Source: an uncultured Lachnospiraceae bacterium (lineage in GTDB: Bacteria; Bacillota; Clostridia; Lachnospirales; Lachnospiraceae). From it: a stretch of 18,741 nt of DNA. Location of the stretch: NCBI GenBank assembly GCA_902476645.1, contig CABSEG010000058.1:1-18741 (forward strand). Reading direction: 5' to 3'. The notes under the pieces were generated by a model that did not search any database, was not told the origin of the DNA, and saw only the letters and a list, made by a program, of their open reading frames with translations. This document shows positions 1 through 7,398 of the stretch, piece after piece; positions within the stretch are counted from its first letter, which is position 1, and the number at the start of each line of letters is the position of its first letter. The translations under genes and the position numbers were made by a program.

Positions 1-345
1 CGAAAGACCTTTGCCTGGCGCTATTACAGGGCTACCGATGATATTTACTATTTGCAAAATCTGTTGAATCACGCTTCCCCCTCTATTACCTATCGCTATA
101 TCGGTGAAAAGCCAAATGTGGAAGTGGTGTTAAAAAAGATGACACCGGAAGAAAATGAGAGGAGCCGTTACCTGCTCTATAAAGACGGGGCAGGAAAAAA
201 GAGGATCGAGAAGCTAAAAGAGCTTCTGGATACGTTGGAACAGGAGATGGACAATCCAACGAATAACGACGCTTTCTATGGCAGAGTAGACTGTCTGCTG
301 ACAGAGATGGAATCTCTGGCAGAGAACTTTCAGAGTACAAAGTAA
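1..345 (+). CDS. Tyrosine recombinase/integrase, C-terminal part (5' end outside window)
   Basis: The frame is open from base 1 and gives 114 residues up to TAA at 343-345. The first residues fit the end of the HxxR box of a tyrosine recombinase (the Arg is residue 1). They are followed by LLNHASPSITYRYIG, in which His24 and Tyr33 have the spacing expected of the last catalytic His and the Tyr nucleophile. The family cuts and rejoins DNA at specific sites, for example in integrative elements. After the catalytic Tyr comes an unusual charged tail of about 80 residues (MTPEENERSRYLLY..., then a Glu/Lys/Leu-rich coiled-coil-like stretch). I cannot tell whether this is an element integrase or a resident Xer-like protein, because the rest of the gene is missing and no attachment site is visible. 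An in-frame TTG at 52 is not a believable start. Confidence 0.85.
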   Translation, partial: RKTFAWRYYRATDDIYYLQNLLNHASPSITYRYIGEKPNVEVVLKKMTPEENERSRYLLYKDGAGKKRIEKLKELLDTLEQEMDNPTNNDAFYGRVDCLLTEMESLAENFQSTK

Positions 346-387
346 AAAGAGAGTAGGGAAAGATATAGCATCTTCCTTACTCTTTTT
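346..387. terminator. Bidirectional intrinsic terminator between convergent genes
   Basis: AAAGAGAGTAGGGAAAGAT and ATCTTCCTTACTCTTT form an imperfect inverted repeat around a short ATAGC loop. Runs of A on the left and T on the right give a U-tail in either direction. It lies directly after the recombinase stop and contains the stop codon of the minus-strand exonuclease. Confidence 0.7.
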
Positions 388-1348
388 TTGATATACCCAG
401 AAGCCCGGAGCTTTTTTGTCGGCGTTTTTGCCGAATCTGCATCTGTCTGTTTGCCAACTCCCTGGCTTCTTCCTGGGAGATCAGCCGCAGCGTTTTGACG
501 CAAAAACAGGTATTTCGGTCTGTCTTTTTGATGTGAATTTTACCCCGAATCCACCCGTGTTCTTCACAGAAGGCCAGACAAAAATAATTTTTTGAACCGG
601 TTAGGAACCAGCGAAGCTTCTTTTTGGCAGGCTTTTGGCAAAGAGGGCATCTGGTGGACGCTACCTTGCGGTCCCGCATGACTTCAACTCGGCTGTGAAA
701 TTCTTTGGAGACAAACTTGCTGTAGGTGTCATAGATGGCATAGATTTCTTCTTTTCTGGTTCGGGGATTTTGATAATAGTCAATGGAACGGTGGCTTAGG
801 AGATACTGGATGTCCAGATGTTTCATGATGCAGCTGGTATAATAGGCATCGCTTAAGGCATCATGAAATTCCAGCTTCTTTGGCACCTTAAGGGCATCTA
901 CACAGTGCTCCAGAGTCTTACGCTCCCCGTCTCCCGCTGCCGATTGGCTGTAAAGCTTTTGAATATCAAAGTAAAACAGGGGCTTGGGAAAGGGGTTGTC
1001 CATACCATGAAACTGCAGGTTACGTTGCAGTTCCAGCAAATCTCCGGGTCCCCAGGTACAGTAAGAGCTATCCGAACCGCACCAGGCAAAGAAATCTTTG
1101 GCCACGGCGGGAAAGGGACGGGCATCTTTTAATATATCCATGTTCATTTTTAAAAGCTGTTGTGTTCTTTGATTCAGGGATAGGTAGACCGTAGGTTGGA
1201 TAAATTCCCGAAATCTTCCGGTTTCCTCAAGGGATTCATTTAATTTGACCGCCCCGATTTGGATGATCTCAAAGGGGAGGCTTTTTTCTTCCTTTTCTTT
1301 GCCCTCAGGGCTTTGGTTCCACTCCAGGTCCAGTACGATATAGTTCAT
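377..1348 (-). CDS. DEDDh 3'-5' exonuclease (RNase T / DNA Pol III epsilon fold) with Cys-rich C-terminal extension
   Basis: The product has 323 residues. It opens with MNYIVLDLEWNQ, the ExoI motif with Asp7 and Glu9. ExoII is around Asp103 (WGPGDLLEL), and ExoIII is FHDALSDAYYT with His162 and Asp167, so all DEDDh metal and general-base residues are present. This supports a 3'-5' exonuclease of the epsilon/KapD-like type; DNA versus RNA substrate cannot be decided. Residues ~230-275 hold CPLC (234/237), Cys257, Cys261 and His264, a probable zinc-binding module, followed by a basic tail. I chose ATG at 1346-1348 because AGGAGG lies 9 nt upstream on the minus strand. The longer start at 1399 has no RBS and overlaps the putative promoter. 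The gene is divergent from the sugar ATPase gene. Confidence 0.85.
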   Translation of the reverse strand: MNYIVLDLEWNQSPEGKEKEEKSLPFEIIQIGAVKLNESLEETGRFREFIQPTVYLSLNQRTQQLLKMNMDILKDARPFPAVAKDFFAWCGSDSSYCTWGPGDLLELQRNLQFHGMDNPFPKPLFYFDIQKLYSQSAAGDGERKTLEHCVDALKVPKKLEFHDALSDAYYTSCIMKHLDIQYLLSHRSIDYYQNPRTRKEEIYAIYDTYSKFVSKEFHSRVEVMRDRKVASTRCPLCQKPAKKKLRWFLTGSKNYFCLAFCEEHGWIRGKIHIKKTDRNTCFCVKTLRLISQEEARELANRQMQIRQKRRQKSSGLLGISKKE

Positions 1349-1370
1349 ATTGACCGTCCTCCTGGGTACG

Positions 1371-1399
1371 AGTATACACAAACTCCTGAAAAAAAACAA
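1371..1399 (-). promoter_or_regulatory. Candidate sigma-A promoter of the exonuclease gene
   Basis: On the minus strand there is TTGTTT, 17 bp, TATACT, with the -10 box at 1371-1376. Transcription would start near 1364, just before the AGGAGG at 1358-1363. The -35 box is weak. Confidence 0.4.
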
Positions 1400-1523
1400 G
1401 GCGTTCGCCTATCTGCCCAGAAAAACCGATCAGATTTCGTCAGATTCACAGAAAATTTTTAGAAATGTTTTCAGAATAGGCGATTTGACCAGAGTGCGGA
1501 AAAAACTTTAGGCAGTTGTGGCA

Positions 1524-1552
1524 TTATCAGGAGGAGAAGTTTTTTGTATACT
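1524..1552 (+). promoter_or_regulatory. Candidate promoter of the sugar ATPase gene
   Basis: TTATCA (1524-1529), a 17-bp spacer and TATACT (1547-1552) lie about 58 bp before the start codon. The boxes are moderate matches. A TTGACC at 1485-1490 lacks a good -10 partner. Confidence 0.4.
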
Positions 1553-1609
1553 CTTAAGGGAAAAGAAAAGGACCGAAGAGGCTGAAATTAAGACAGGAGG
1601 AGGCAGAAA

Positions 1610-2722
1610 ATGGCCAGTTTATCATTGGAACATATTCATAAAACATATCCCAATGGGTTTGAGGCAGTAAAGGACTTTAATCTTGAAATTGAAGATCAGG
1701 AGTTTATTATTTTTGTAGGGCCTTCCGGCTGTGGAAAGTCTACAACACTGCGGATGATTGCCGGATTGGAGGAAATTACCGGGGGAATTTTAAAAATTGA
1801 CGGAAGAGTGGTCAACGACATGGAGCCAAAGGATCGGGATATTGCCATGGTTTTCCAAAATTATGCGTTGTATCCTCATATGACCGTGTACGATAATATG
1901 GCTTTTGGGCTAAAGCTTAGAAAGGTGCCCAAACCCCAAATCGATCAGATGGTCAGGGAGGCTGCCAGAATTTTGGATCTGGAATCACTTTTGGAACGAA
2001 AGCCAAAAGCACTCTCCGGAGGGCAGAGGCAAAGAGTGGCCATGGGTCGGGCCATTGTGCGCAACCCGAAGGTCTTTTTGATGGACGAGCCTCTTTCAAA
2101 TTTGGACGCCAAGCTAAGAGTCCAGATGCGCATTGAGATTTCGAAGCTTCACCAGAGACTGGGCGCTACCATCATCTACGTAACCCACGACCAGACGGAG
2201 GCTATGACTCTTGGAACCAGAATTGTGGTTATGAAAGACGGAGTGATACAGCAGGTGGATTCTCCAATGAATCTGTATCATGCGCCGGCGAATCTGTTTG
2301 TAGCAGGATTTATCGGCTCACCACAGATGAACTTTCTGGATACACAGGTAGATATACAGGGAGAGGAGGTCAGGCTGGTAACCAACTCCTTTGCTATTAA
2401 GTTGCCCCCTGGGAAAGCCAGGAAGCTGATTGAGGGGAGATATGATGGAAAGACGGTAGTTATGGGAATACGCCCTGAGGATGTGCACGATTCCCGGTTG
2501 TTTATAGAGTCATCTCCGGATACAGTGGTGGAGGCTTCCATCCGGGTTTATGAGCTCTTGGGGGCAGAAGTATTTTTGTATTTTGATGTGGAGGGATGTT
2601 CTATGACAGCCAGGGTGGATCCAAATACTACGGCGCGTACCGGAGACCGGATCCTCTTTGCCCTGGATGCCAGCAAGATCCATATTTTTGATAAGGAGAC
2701 GGAGAAAGCCATCACAAATTAG
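1610..2722 (+). CDS. msmK: Sugar ABC transporter ATP-binding protein, MsmK/UgpC/MalK type
   Basis: The product has 370 residues, the usual length for carbohydrate-importer (CUT1) ATPases. Walker A GPSGCGKST is at 37-45, the Q-loop at Gln83, the signature LSGGQ at 135-139, Walker B FLMDEP at 156-161 and the switch His at 193. The C-terminal ~130 residues match the regulatory OB-like (TOBE) domain of MalK. It powers uptake of oligosaccharides or glycerol-phosphate-like substrates at the inner face of the membrane. No permease or binding-protein gene is next to it, so it stands alone like MsmX of Bacillus subtilis and MsmK of streptococci, which serve several sugar importers. A shared role here is inference. 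The RBS AGGAGGAGG lies just before ATG 1610. The gene is followed by a hairpin and a fresh promoter, so it appears monocistronic. Confidence 0.93.
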   Translation: MASLSLEHIHKTYPNGFEAVKDFNLEIEDQEFIIFVGPSGCGKSTTLRMIAGLEEITGGILKIDGRVVNDMEPKDRDIAMVFQNYALYPHMTVYDNMAFGLKLRKVPKPQIDQMVREAARILDLESLLERKPKALSGGQRQRVAMGRAIVRNPKVFLMDEPLSNLDAKLRVQMRIEISKLHQRLGATIIYVTHDQTEAMTLGTRIVVMKDGVIQQVDSPMNLYHAPANLFVAGFIGSPQMNFLDTQVDIQGEEVRLVTNSFAIKLPPGKARKLIEGRYDGKTVVMGIRPEDVHDSRLFIESSPDTVVEASIRVYELLGAEVFLYFDVEGCSMTARVDPNTTARTGDRILFALDASKIHIFDKETEKAITN

Positions 2723-2731
2723 AAAAAAACC

Positions 2732-2765
2732 ATACCACCGACAGCTAGAACCGGTGGTATTTGTA
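2732..2765 (+). terminator. Intrinsic terminator after the sugar ATPase gene
   Basis: ATACCACCG (2732-2740) pairs perfectly with CGGTGGTAT (2752-2760) around an 11-nt loop. The T-tail is short (TTTG), so termination may be partial. Confidence 0.6.
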
Positions 2766-2777
2766 TAGGGAAGTGCA

Positions 2778-2806
2778 TTGACCAAAACCGAAAAATGTTT
2801 TATGAT
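2778..2806 (+). promoter_or_regulatory. Strong sigma-A promoter of the cdaR-like/hydratase operon
   Basis: TTGACC (2778-2783), a spacer of exactly 17 bp and TATGAT (2801-2806) lie about 48 bp before the regulator start. Each box has five of six consensus bases. Confidence 0.7.
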
Positions 2807-2854
2807 AGAGACTGGCAATGCAATGTCCCGGAACAAAAATGAGGAAGTGGACTT

Positions 2855-3943
2855 ATGTTATCAGGTCAGGTGTTGCAACATGCATTGGACGAGTTAAGAG
2901 CGATCACCAGAGTGGATCTGTGTGTGATGGATTTGGACGGAAATGTGTTGGCCTCTACCTTTGGGGTGCAGGATATCCCAGAGGAAGCGGTGCACTCCTT
3001 TGCAGAATCTCCGGCTGACAGTCAGACTGTCTTTGGATATCATTTCTTTAAAATTTTCGATGAGCAGGATCCGGTATATGTGTTAATTTCCAGGGGATCT
3101 CTGGAAGATGCCTCCATGATAGGAAAAGTGGCGGTTTGTCAGATACAGAATCTGATTTCAGCCTACAGGGCGCGTTATGACAGAAATCATTTTATGCAGA
3201 ATCTTTTGGCAGATCACCTGTCTTTGGCAGAACTGTATAGTCAGGCCGGAAAGCTTCACATTGAAGCTAATGCCAGAAGAGTTGTTTTTATCGTGGAGTC
3301 CCAAAATGGGCAGGATGGGATTATCGTGGAAACCTTAAAGAACCTGTTTGCAAACAGGCCTAGGGATTTCATACTTGCTCTGGATGAAAAAAGAATTGTT
3401 TTTGTGCGTGAATTGATGGAGACAGAGGCTTATGATACCTGCCATGAGGTTGCCGGAATGGTGCGGGACATGCTCAATTCTGAGGCCATGTCTGCGGTGC
3501 AGGTGGCTTATGGGGAAATCGCAGAGGAACTAAAGGAGATTTCCAGATCCTTTCAGGAGGCAAAGATTGCCCTGGAGGTGGGAAAAATTTTTTATGCCCA
3601 AAAGGATACCATCTCTTATGCCAACCTGGGAATCGGCAGACTGATCTATCAGCTCCCGCTTCCGCTTTGTGAGAGGTTTATACGGGAAATTTTTGGGAAG
3701 AGGCTGCCGGAAGCGCTGGATGAGGAGATCTTATCCGTTCTTTATCCGTTTTTTGAGAATAACCTGAATGTGTCGGAGACATCCAGACAGCTTTATATAC
3801 ACAGAAATACCCTGATATACCGGCTGGAAAAAATTCAAAAAAATACGGGGCTGGATATCCGCAGGTTTGAGGATGCGATGACGTTTAAGATTGCACTTAT
3901 GGTAGTAAGCTATATGAGATACATGAAAAATCAGGATGAATAG
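2855..3943 (+). CDS. CdaR/PucR-family transcriptional regulator (sugar-diacid regulator type)
   Basis: The product has 362 residues. Residues ~1-110 resemble the N-terminal sensor of CdaR-type regulators (LDELRAITRVDLCVMDLDGN). The middle section is a GGDEF-like fold region typical of the family. Residues ~300-355 form the PucR C-terminal helix-turn-helix (NVSETSRQLYIHRNTLIYRLEKIQ). CdaR activates genes for sugar-diacid use in E. coli, but the ligand here is not visible from sequence. The next gene begins 11 bp downstream and encodes a hydratase; its RBS overlaps this stop codon, so co-transcription and coupled translation are likely and the hydratase is the obvious target or partner. The start is ATG 2855 with a GAGGAAG RBS about 9 nt upstream. 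The family assignment is firm, the ligand unknown. Confidence 0.88.
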   Translation: MLSGQVLQHALDELRAITRVDLCVMDLDGNVLASTFGVQDIPEEAVHSFAESPADSQTVFGYHFFKIFDEQDPVYVLISRGSLEDASMIGKVAVCQIQNLISAYRARYDRNHFMQNLLADHLSLAELYSQAGKLHIEANARRVVFIVESQNGQDGIIVETLKNLFANRPRDFILALDEKRIVFVRELMETEAYDTCHEVAGMVRDMLNSEAMSAVQVAYGEIAEELKEISRSFQEAKIALEVGKIFYAQKDTISYANLGIGRLIYQLPLPLCERFIREIFGKRLPEALDEEILSVLYPFFENNLNVSETSRQLYIHRNTLIYRLEKIQKNTGLDIRRFEDAMTFKIALMVVSYMRYMKNQDE

Positions 3944-3954
3944 GAGGAACATGG

Positions 3955-6249
3955 ATGGTTACATTATTTGACAATGGAGTTTATCTTTTAAATGGGACGG
4001 AGGTTGTGGAAGATCAGGGAAATGCCGCCGCTATTTTGGAATCAAAATTGGGCAAAGCATGGTCCAAGGAAGAGGCGGCGGAAAATACCATGGCTTACGG
4101 GATTTTAAAGGCCCACAACACCGCTTCTGATATGAAGAAACTAAAAATTAAATTTGACAAGCTGACGTCCCATGATATTACGTTTGTGGGGATTATCCAG
4201 ACGGCCAGGGCCTCAGGACTGGAGCGTTTTCCGGTACCCTATGTGCTGACCAACTGTCACAACAGTCTGTGCGCCGTGGGGGGTACCATTAATGAGGATG
4301 ACCACATGTTTGGCCTTACCTGCGCCAAGAAGTACGGCGGCGTATATGTTCCCCCTCATCAGGCAGTGATCCATCAGTATGCCAGGGAAATGCTGGCCTG
4401 CGGCGGGAGCATGATCTTGGGATCGGATTCCCATACCCGTTACGGAGCCTTGGGAACCATGGCCATGGGCGAGGGCGGACCGGAGCTGGTAAAGCAGCTG
4501 CTCTCCCAAACTTATGATATTAATATGCCGGATGTGATTGCCATTTATCTGGACGGGGAGCCTATTCCGGGCGTTGGACCCCAGGACGTGGCCTTGGCAA
4601 TTATCGGAGAGGTGTTCGCCAATGGCTATGTGAACAATAAAGTGATGGAATTTGTGGGACCGGGCGTTGAGAAGCTGAGCGCGGACTTCCGCATCGGTGT
4701 GGATGTGATGACCACGGAGACCACCTGTTTATCCTCCATCTGGAGAACTGATGACGAGAAAATCCGGGAGTTTTATGAGATTCATGGAAGAAGCGAGGAT
4801 TATAAGGCTCTGGCTCCGGGTCAGGTTGCATACTATGACGGTATGGTCTATGTGGATCTTAGCAAAATCCGTCCTATGATTGCTATGCCGTTCCATCCCA
4901 GCAATACTTATACCATTGAGGAACTGAACGCCAACCTGATGGATATCCTGGATGATGTGGAAAAGAAGGCGCAGGTGAGCCTGGACGGAGCCGTGGAGTT
5001 TACATTGAAGGATAAAGTGCGCAACGGAAGACTTTATGTAGAGCAGGGAATTATTGCCGGATGTGCCGGAGGTGGATTTGAGAACATCTGTGCGGCAGCG
5101 GATATTCTGAAGGGAGCTTCCATCGGGGCAGATGAGTTTTCTTTGAGTATTTATCCCGCCAGCACGCCTATTTATGTGGAATTGGCCAGAAACGGAAGGC
5201 TGGCGGATCTGATGGCTACAGGAGCCATCGTTAAGACTGCGTTCTGCGGCCCATGCTTTGGTGCAGGCGATACTCCTGCAAATAATGCGTTCAGTATTCG
5301 TCACTCCACCAGAAACTTCCCTAACAGAGAGGGAAGCAAACTGCAAAGCGGCCAGATTGCGTCTGTTGCGCTTATGGATGCCAGATCCATAGCGGCGACA
5401 GCCGCCAACAAAGGATATCTGACAGCCGCCACGGACGTGGATCCCAAGTTCAGCAATCCCAGATACTTCTTTGACAAGAGTATTTATGAGAATCGGGTAT
5501 TCGACAGCAAGGGGGTGGCGGATCCCTCTGTGGAGATTAAATTTGGCCCGAACATCAAGGATTGGCCGGCTATGTGTGAGCTTACGGACAACCTGATCCT
5601 GAAAGTGGTGTCTGAGATCCATGATCCGGTTACCACCACGGACGAGCTGATTCCCTCCGGAGAGACCTCATCCTACCGCTCCAATCCCCTTGGGCTGGCT
5701 GAGTTCGCTCTTTCCAGAAAGGACCCGGCTTACGTAGGCCGGGCAAAAGAGGTACAGCAGGCGGAAAAAGCAAGAGAACAGGGCAAATCTCCCTGCGAGG
5801 CTTTTGCAGAGTTGAAACCTGTATGGGAGGCGATTAAGGCAGTTTATCCGCAGATGAACCAGGAAAATACCGGCATCGGAAGCACTATCTTTGCCGTAAA
5901 GCCAGGTGATGGTTCTGCCAGAGAGCAGGCCGCGTCCTGTCAAAAGGTTCTTGGCGGCTGGGCCAATATTGCAAATGAATATGCAACCAAGCGTTATCGC
6001 TCCAATCTGATCAACTGGGGTATGCTGCCCTTTATCATCGACCGGGGAGAGCTTCCCTTCCAAAACGGGGATTACCTCTATATCCCCGAAATCAAAAAAG
6101 CAGTGGAAGAGAAAGCCACTGAAATTGCGGCCTATGTGGTGAGAGGTGAAAAGCTGGAAGCGTTTACCTTGAGAATGGGAGACCTGACCGATGACGAGAG
6201 AAGTATTATACAGAAAGGCTGCCTGATTAATTACAACCGAATTTCCTAA
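3955..6249 (+). CDS. Aconitase-superfamily hydratase (YbhJ-like)
   Basis: The product has 764 residues. It carries the aconitase landmarks in order: GSDSHT at 156-161, the three [4Fe-4S] ligands Cys370 (IIAGCAGGG), Cys431 and Cys434 (FCGPC), and a substrate-binding stretch RNFPNREG at 453-460. The swivel domain has GDGSAREQAA (651-660) and YRSNLINWGMLPF (681-693), matching the GSSREHAA and TNLKKQGLLPL segments of true aconitases. All iron-sulfur ligands are kept, so a catalytic dehydratase/isomerase of a hydroxy-acid is expected. The divergent body resembles the uncharacterised E. coli hydratase YbhJ more than citrate-cycle AcnA/AcnB, and no other citrate-cycle or leucine-pathway gene is near. 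AGGAGG (3942-3947) sets the start at ATG 3955. An out-of-frame ATG at 3951 would stop after six codons. The CdaR-type neighbour suggests an organic-acid substrate (inference). Confidence 0.88.
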   Translation: MVTLFDNGVYLLNGTEVVEDQGNAAAILESKLGKAWSKEEAAENTMAYGILKAHNTASDMKKLKIKFDKLTSHDITFVGIIQTARASGLERFPVPYVLTNCHNSLCAVGGTINEDDHMFGLTCAKKYGGVYVPPHQAVIHQYAREMLACGGSMILGSDSHTRYGALGTMAMGEGGPELVKQLLSQTYDINMPDVIAIYLDGEPIPGVGPQDVALAIIGEVFANGYVNNKVMEFVGPGVEKLSADFRIGVDVMTTETTCLSSIWRTDDEKIREFYEIHGRSEDYKALAPGQVAYYDGMVYVDLSKIRPMIAMPFHPSNTYTIEELNANLMDILDDVEKKAQVSLDGAVEFTLKDKVRNGRLYVEQGIIAGCAGGGFENICAAADILKGASIGADEFSLSIYPASTPIYVELARNGRLADLMATGAIVKTAFCGPCFGAGDTPANNAFSIRHSTRNFPNREGSKLQSGQIASVALMDARSIAATAANKGYLTAATDVDPKFSNPRYFFDKSIYENRVFDSKGVADPSVEIKFGPNIKDWPAMCELTDNLILKVVSEIHDPVTTTDELIPSGETSSYRSNPLGLAEFALSRKDPAYVGRAKEVQQAEKAREQGKSPCEAFAELKPVWEAIKAVYPQMNQENTGIGSTIFAVKPGDGSAREQAASCQKVLGGWANIANEYATKRYRSNLINWGMLPFIIDRGELPFQNGDYLYIPEIKKAVEEKATEIAAYVVRGEKLEAFTLRMGDLTDDERSIIQKGCLINYNRIS

Positions 6250-6280
6250 AGACCGTTTGCTTGTTCTAATCAAAGATTAT

Positions 6281-6311
6281 TTGACATAAACTTTACAAAT
6301 TTACAGATAAT
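6281..6311 (+). promoter_or_regulatory. Candidate promoter of the 99-residue protein gene
   Basis: A perfect TTGACA (6281-6286) is followed by GATAAT (6306-6311). The 19-bp spacer is longer than ideal. No terminator is obvious between the hydratase stop and this site. Confidence 0.45.
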
Positions 6312-6394
6312 TACTGATGTGAAAATGATACCATAATACAGATCCAGTTAACCGGCAATCTTATTAACACCACCCAGAGGGAGCGTGATTTTGC

Positions 6395-6694
6395 ATGAAT
6401 CAGATTTACTCGAAACAGGCGTTTAAGGTGTACCGGGCTTATGGGGGCTTTGTGGTACACAACACGGAAAAAGAGTTTGAGGATGGTCACACGCATCTGA
6501 CAAGCTTTCAATCTGCAAAATACCTGATTGATTTGGCAATCCATAAAAGTTTGCCCTATCATCTGGATACGTATCGGCTGATCAGTCTGGTGCGTATCAG
6601 TGTGGATGAGGGGTATCGCAGGCGTATTCTGGAACTGGTAAATCATAAAAAACGAAAGAATCGGTATGTGAATTGCTGCCGTAAATGCGGGTAG
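6395..6694 (+). CDS. Small protein of unknown function, 99 residues
   Basis: The start ATG 6395 has a GAGGGAG ribosome-binding site about 11 nt upstream, its own candidate promoter, and a strong terminator 6 nt after the stop, so this is a self-contained gene. The protein is soluble, rich in aromatic residues and histidine (FVVHNTEKEFEDGHTHLTSF), then likely helical. It ends in a basic stretch and a Cys cluster (CCRKCG). I do not recognise a domain. The His and Cys residues would allow metal binding, but this is a guess. There is no signal peptide or membrane segment, and no link to the flanking genes can be drawn. Confidence 0.7.
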   Translation: MNQIYSKQAFKVYRAYGGFVVHNTEKEFEDGHTHLTSFQSAKYLIDLAIHKSLPYHLDTYRLISLVRISVDEGYRRRILELVNHKKRKNRYVNCCRKCG

Positions 6695-6699
6695 TAAGC

Positions 6700-6732
6700 A
6701 GCCGCCGGCTCCCTTTGGAGTCGGCGGCTTTT
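6700..6732 (+). terminator. Strong GC-rich intrinsic terminator
   Basis: AGCCGCCGGCTCC (6700-6712) pairs with GGAGTCGGCGGCT (6717-6729), with one G-T wobble and a four-base loop, followed by TTTT. Confidence 0.85.
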
Positions 6733-6783
6733 CCACGCCTGAAGGCACCCTCTCGGATACAAATATAAAAATGTCAGAAGTTT

Positions 6784-6813
6784 TGCAACCTTTTGGCGGT
6801 CTTTTACATCTAA
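6784..6813 (+). promoter_or_regulatory. Candidate ECF-sigma autoregulatory promoter
   Basis: TGCAACC (6784-6790) and CATCTA (6807-6812) are separated by 16 bp. This matches the general ECF pattern of an AAC-containing -35 box followed by a CGTCTA-like -10. No good sigma-A -10 lies in the same stretch. The site is 37 bp before the ECF sigma gene, suggesting self-activation (inference from family behaviour). Confidence 0.6.
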
Positions 6814-6849
6814 TAGATGTGTACACAAGAAAGCAGGAAAGGAGTCATT

Positions 6850-7398
6850 ATGAGAACAGAGCAGCATAGCCAGACAGAACTGGTGCGCAGGGCCAAAAGG
6901 GGCGACCGGGAAGCATTTGGCGATCTTTTGAAAATGCACAAAGAGTATTTTTATCGGACGGCATTTCTGTATATGAAAAAAGAAGATCTGGCCCTGGATG
7001 TGTTTCAGGAAGCCATTGTTCAAGCCCTTTTGGGAATCCGGAATTTGAAGGAGCCGGATTATTTTAAAACCTGGATGACCCGGATTATTTATAACTGTTC
7101 CATGGAGATGTACCGAAAAGAGTCCAGGACAGTTCTGCTGGAGGAGGAACAGCTTACAGGGCAGATTCGCCCGGAAAAAGAAGGGGAACAAAGGGAAGAA
7201 AAGCTGGATTTGCATAAAGCAATTTTAAGCTTACAGGAACCGTATCAATCTGTGATTGTGGAAAAGTATTTCGAAGGTAAAAAAATCAGTGAGATTGCTC
7301 AAAGCCAGGGGAAACCGGAAGGAACCGTAAAGTCGGAATTGGCCAGGGCGAAAAAACAATTACGAAACATGCTACAGGAGGGGTATCGATATGTATAG
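6850..7398 (+). CDS. ECF-type RNA polymerase sigma factor (sigma-70 family)
   Basis: The product has 182 residues, normal for ECF factors. Region 2 (about residues 8-85) includes GDREAFGDLL, the DVFQEAIVQAL segment and FKTWMTRIIYN. Region 4 (about 120-178) has the helix-turn-helix ISEIAQSQGKPEGTVKSELARAK. I chose ATG 6850 because AAAGGAG lies 5 nt upstream; the alternative ATG at 6817 has no RBS. The stop overlaps the next gene by 8 bp (7391-7398), typical of a sigma/anti-sigma pair with coupled translation. The upstream region carries an ECF-like promoter, so autoregulation is likely. The signal sensed is not visible. Confidence 0.92.
   Translation: MRTEQHSQTELVRRAKRGDREAFGDLLKMHKEYFYRTAFLYMKKEDLALDVFQEAIVQALLGIRNLKEPDYFKTWMTRIIYNCSMEMYRKESRTVLLEEEQLTGQIRPEKEGEQREEKLDLHKAILSLQEPYQSVIVEKYFEGKKISEIAQSQGKPEGTVKSELARAKKQLRNMLQEGYRYV

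Noticed and set aside
1485..1513. TTGACC as a -35 box for the sugar ATPase gene
   Set aside because: The hexamer 17 bp downstream (TTAGGC) is a poor -10; the site at 1524-1552 is better.
4729..5622. Long (297-codon) open frame on the minus strand
   Set aside because: It lies opposite the well-supported hydratase gene, has no RBS or domain, and is a shadow of its codon pattern.
5668..6273. 201-codon minus-strand frame
   Set aside because: Antisense shadow of the hydratase C-terminal domain, with no recognisable protein features.
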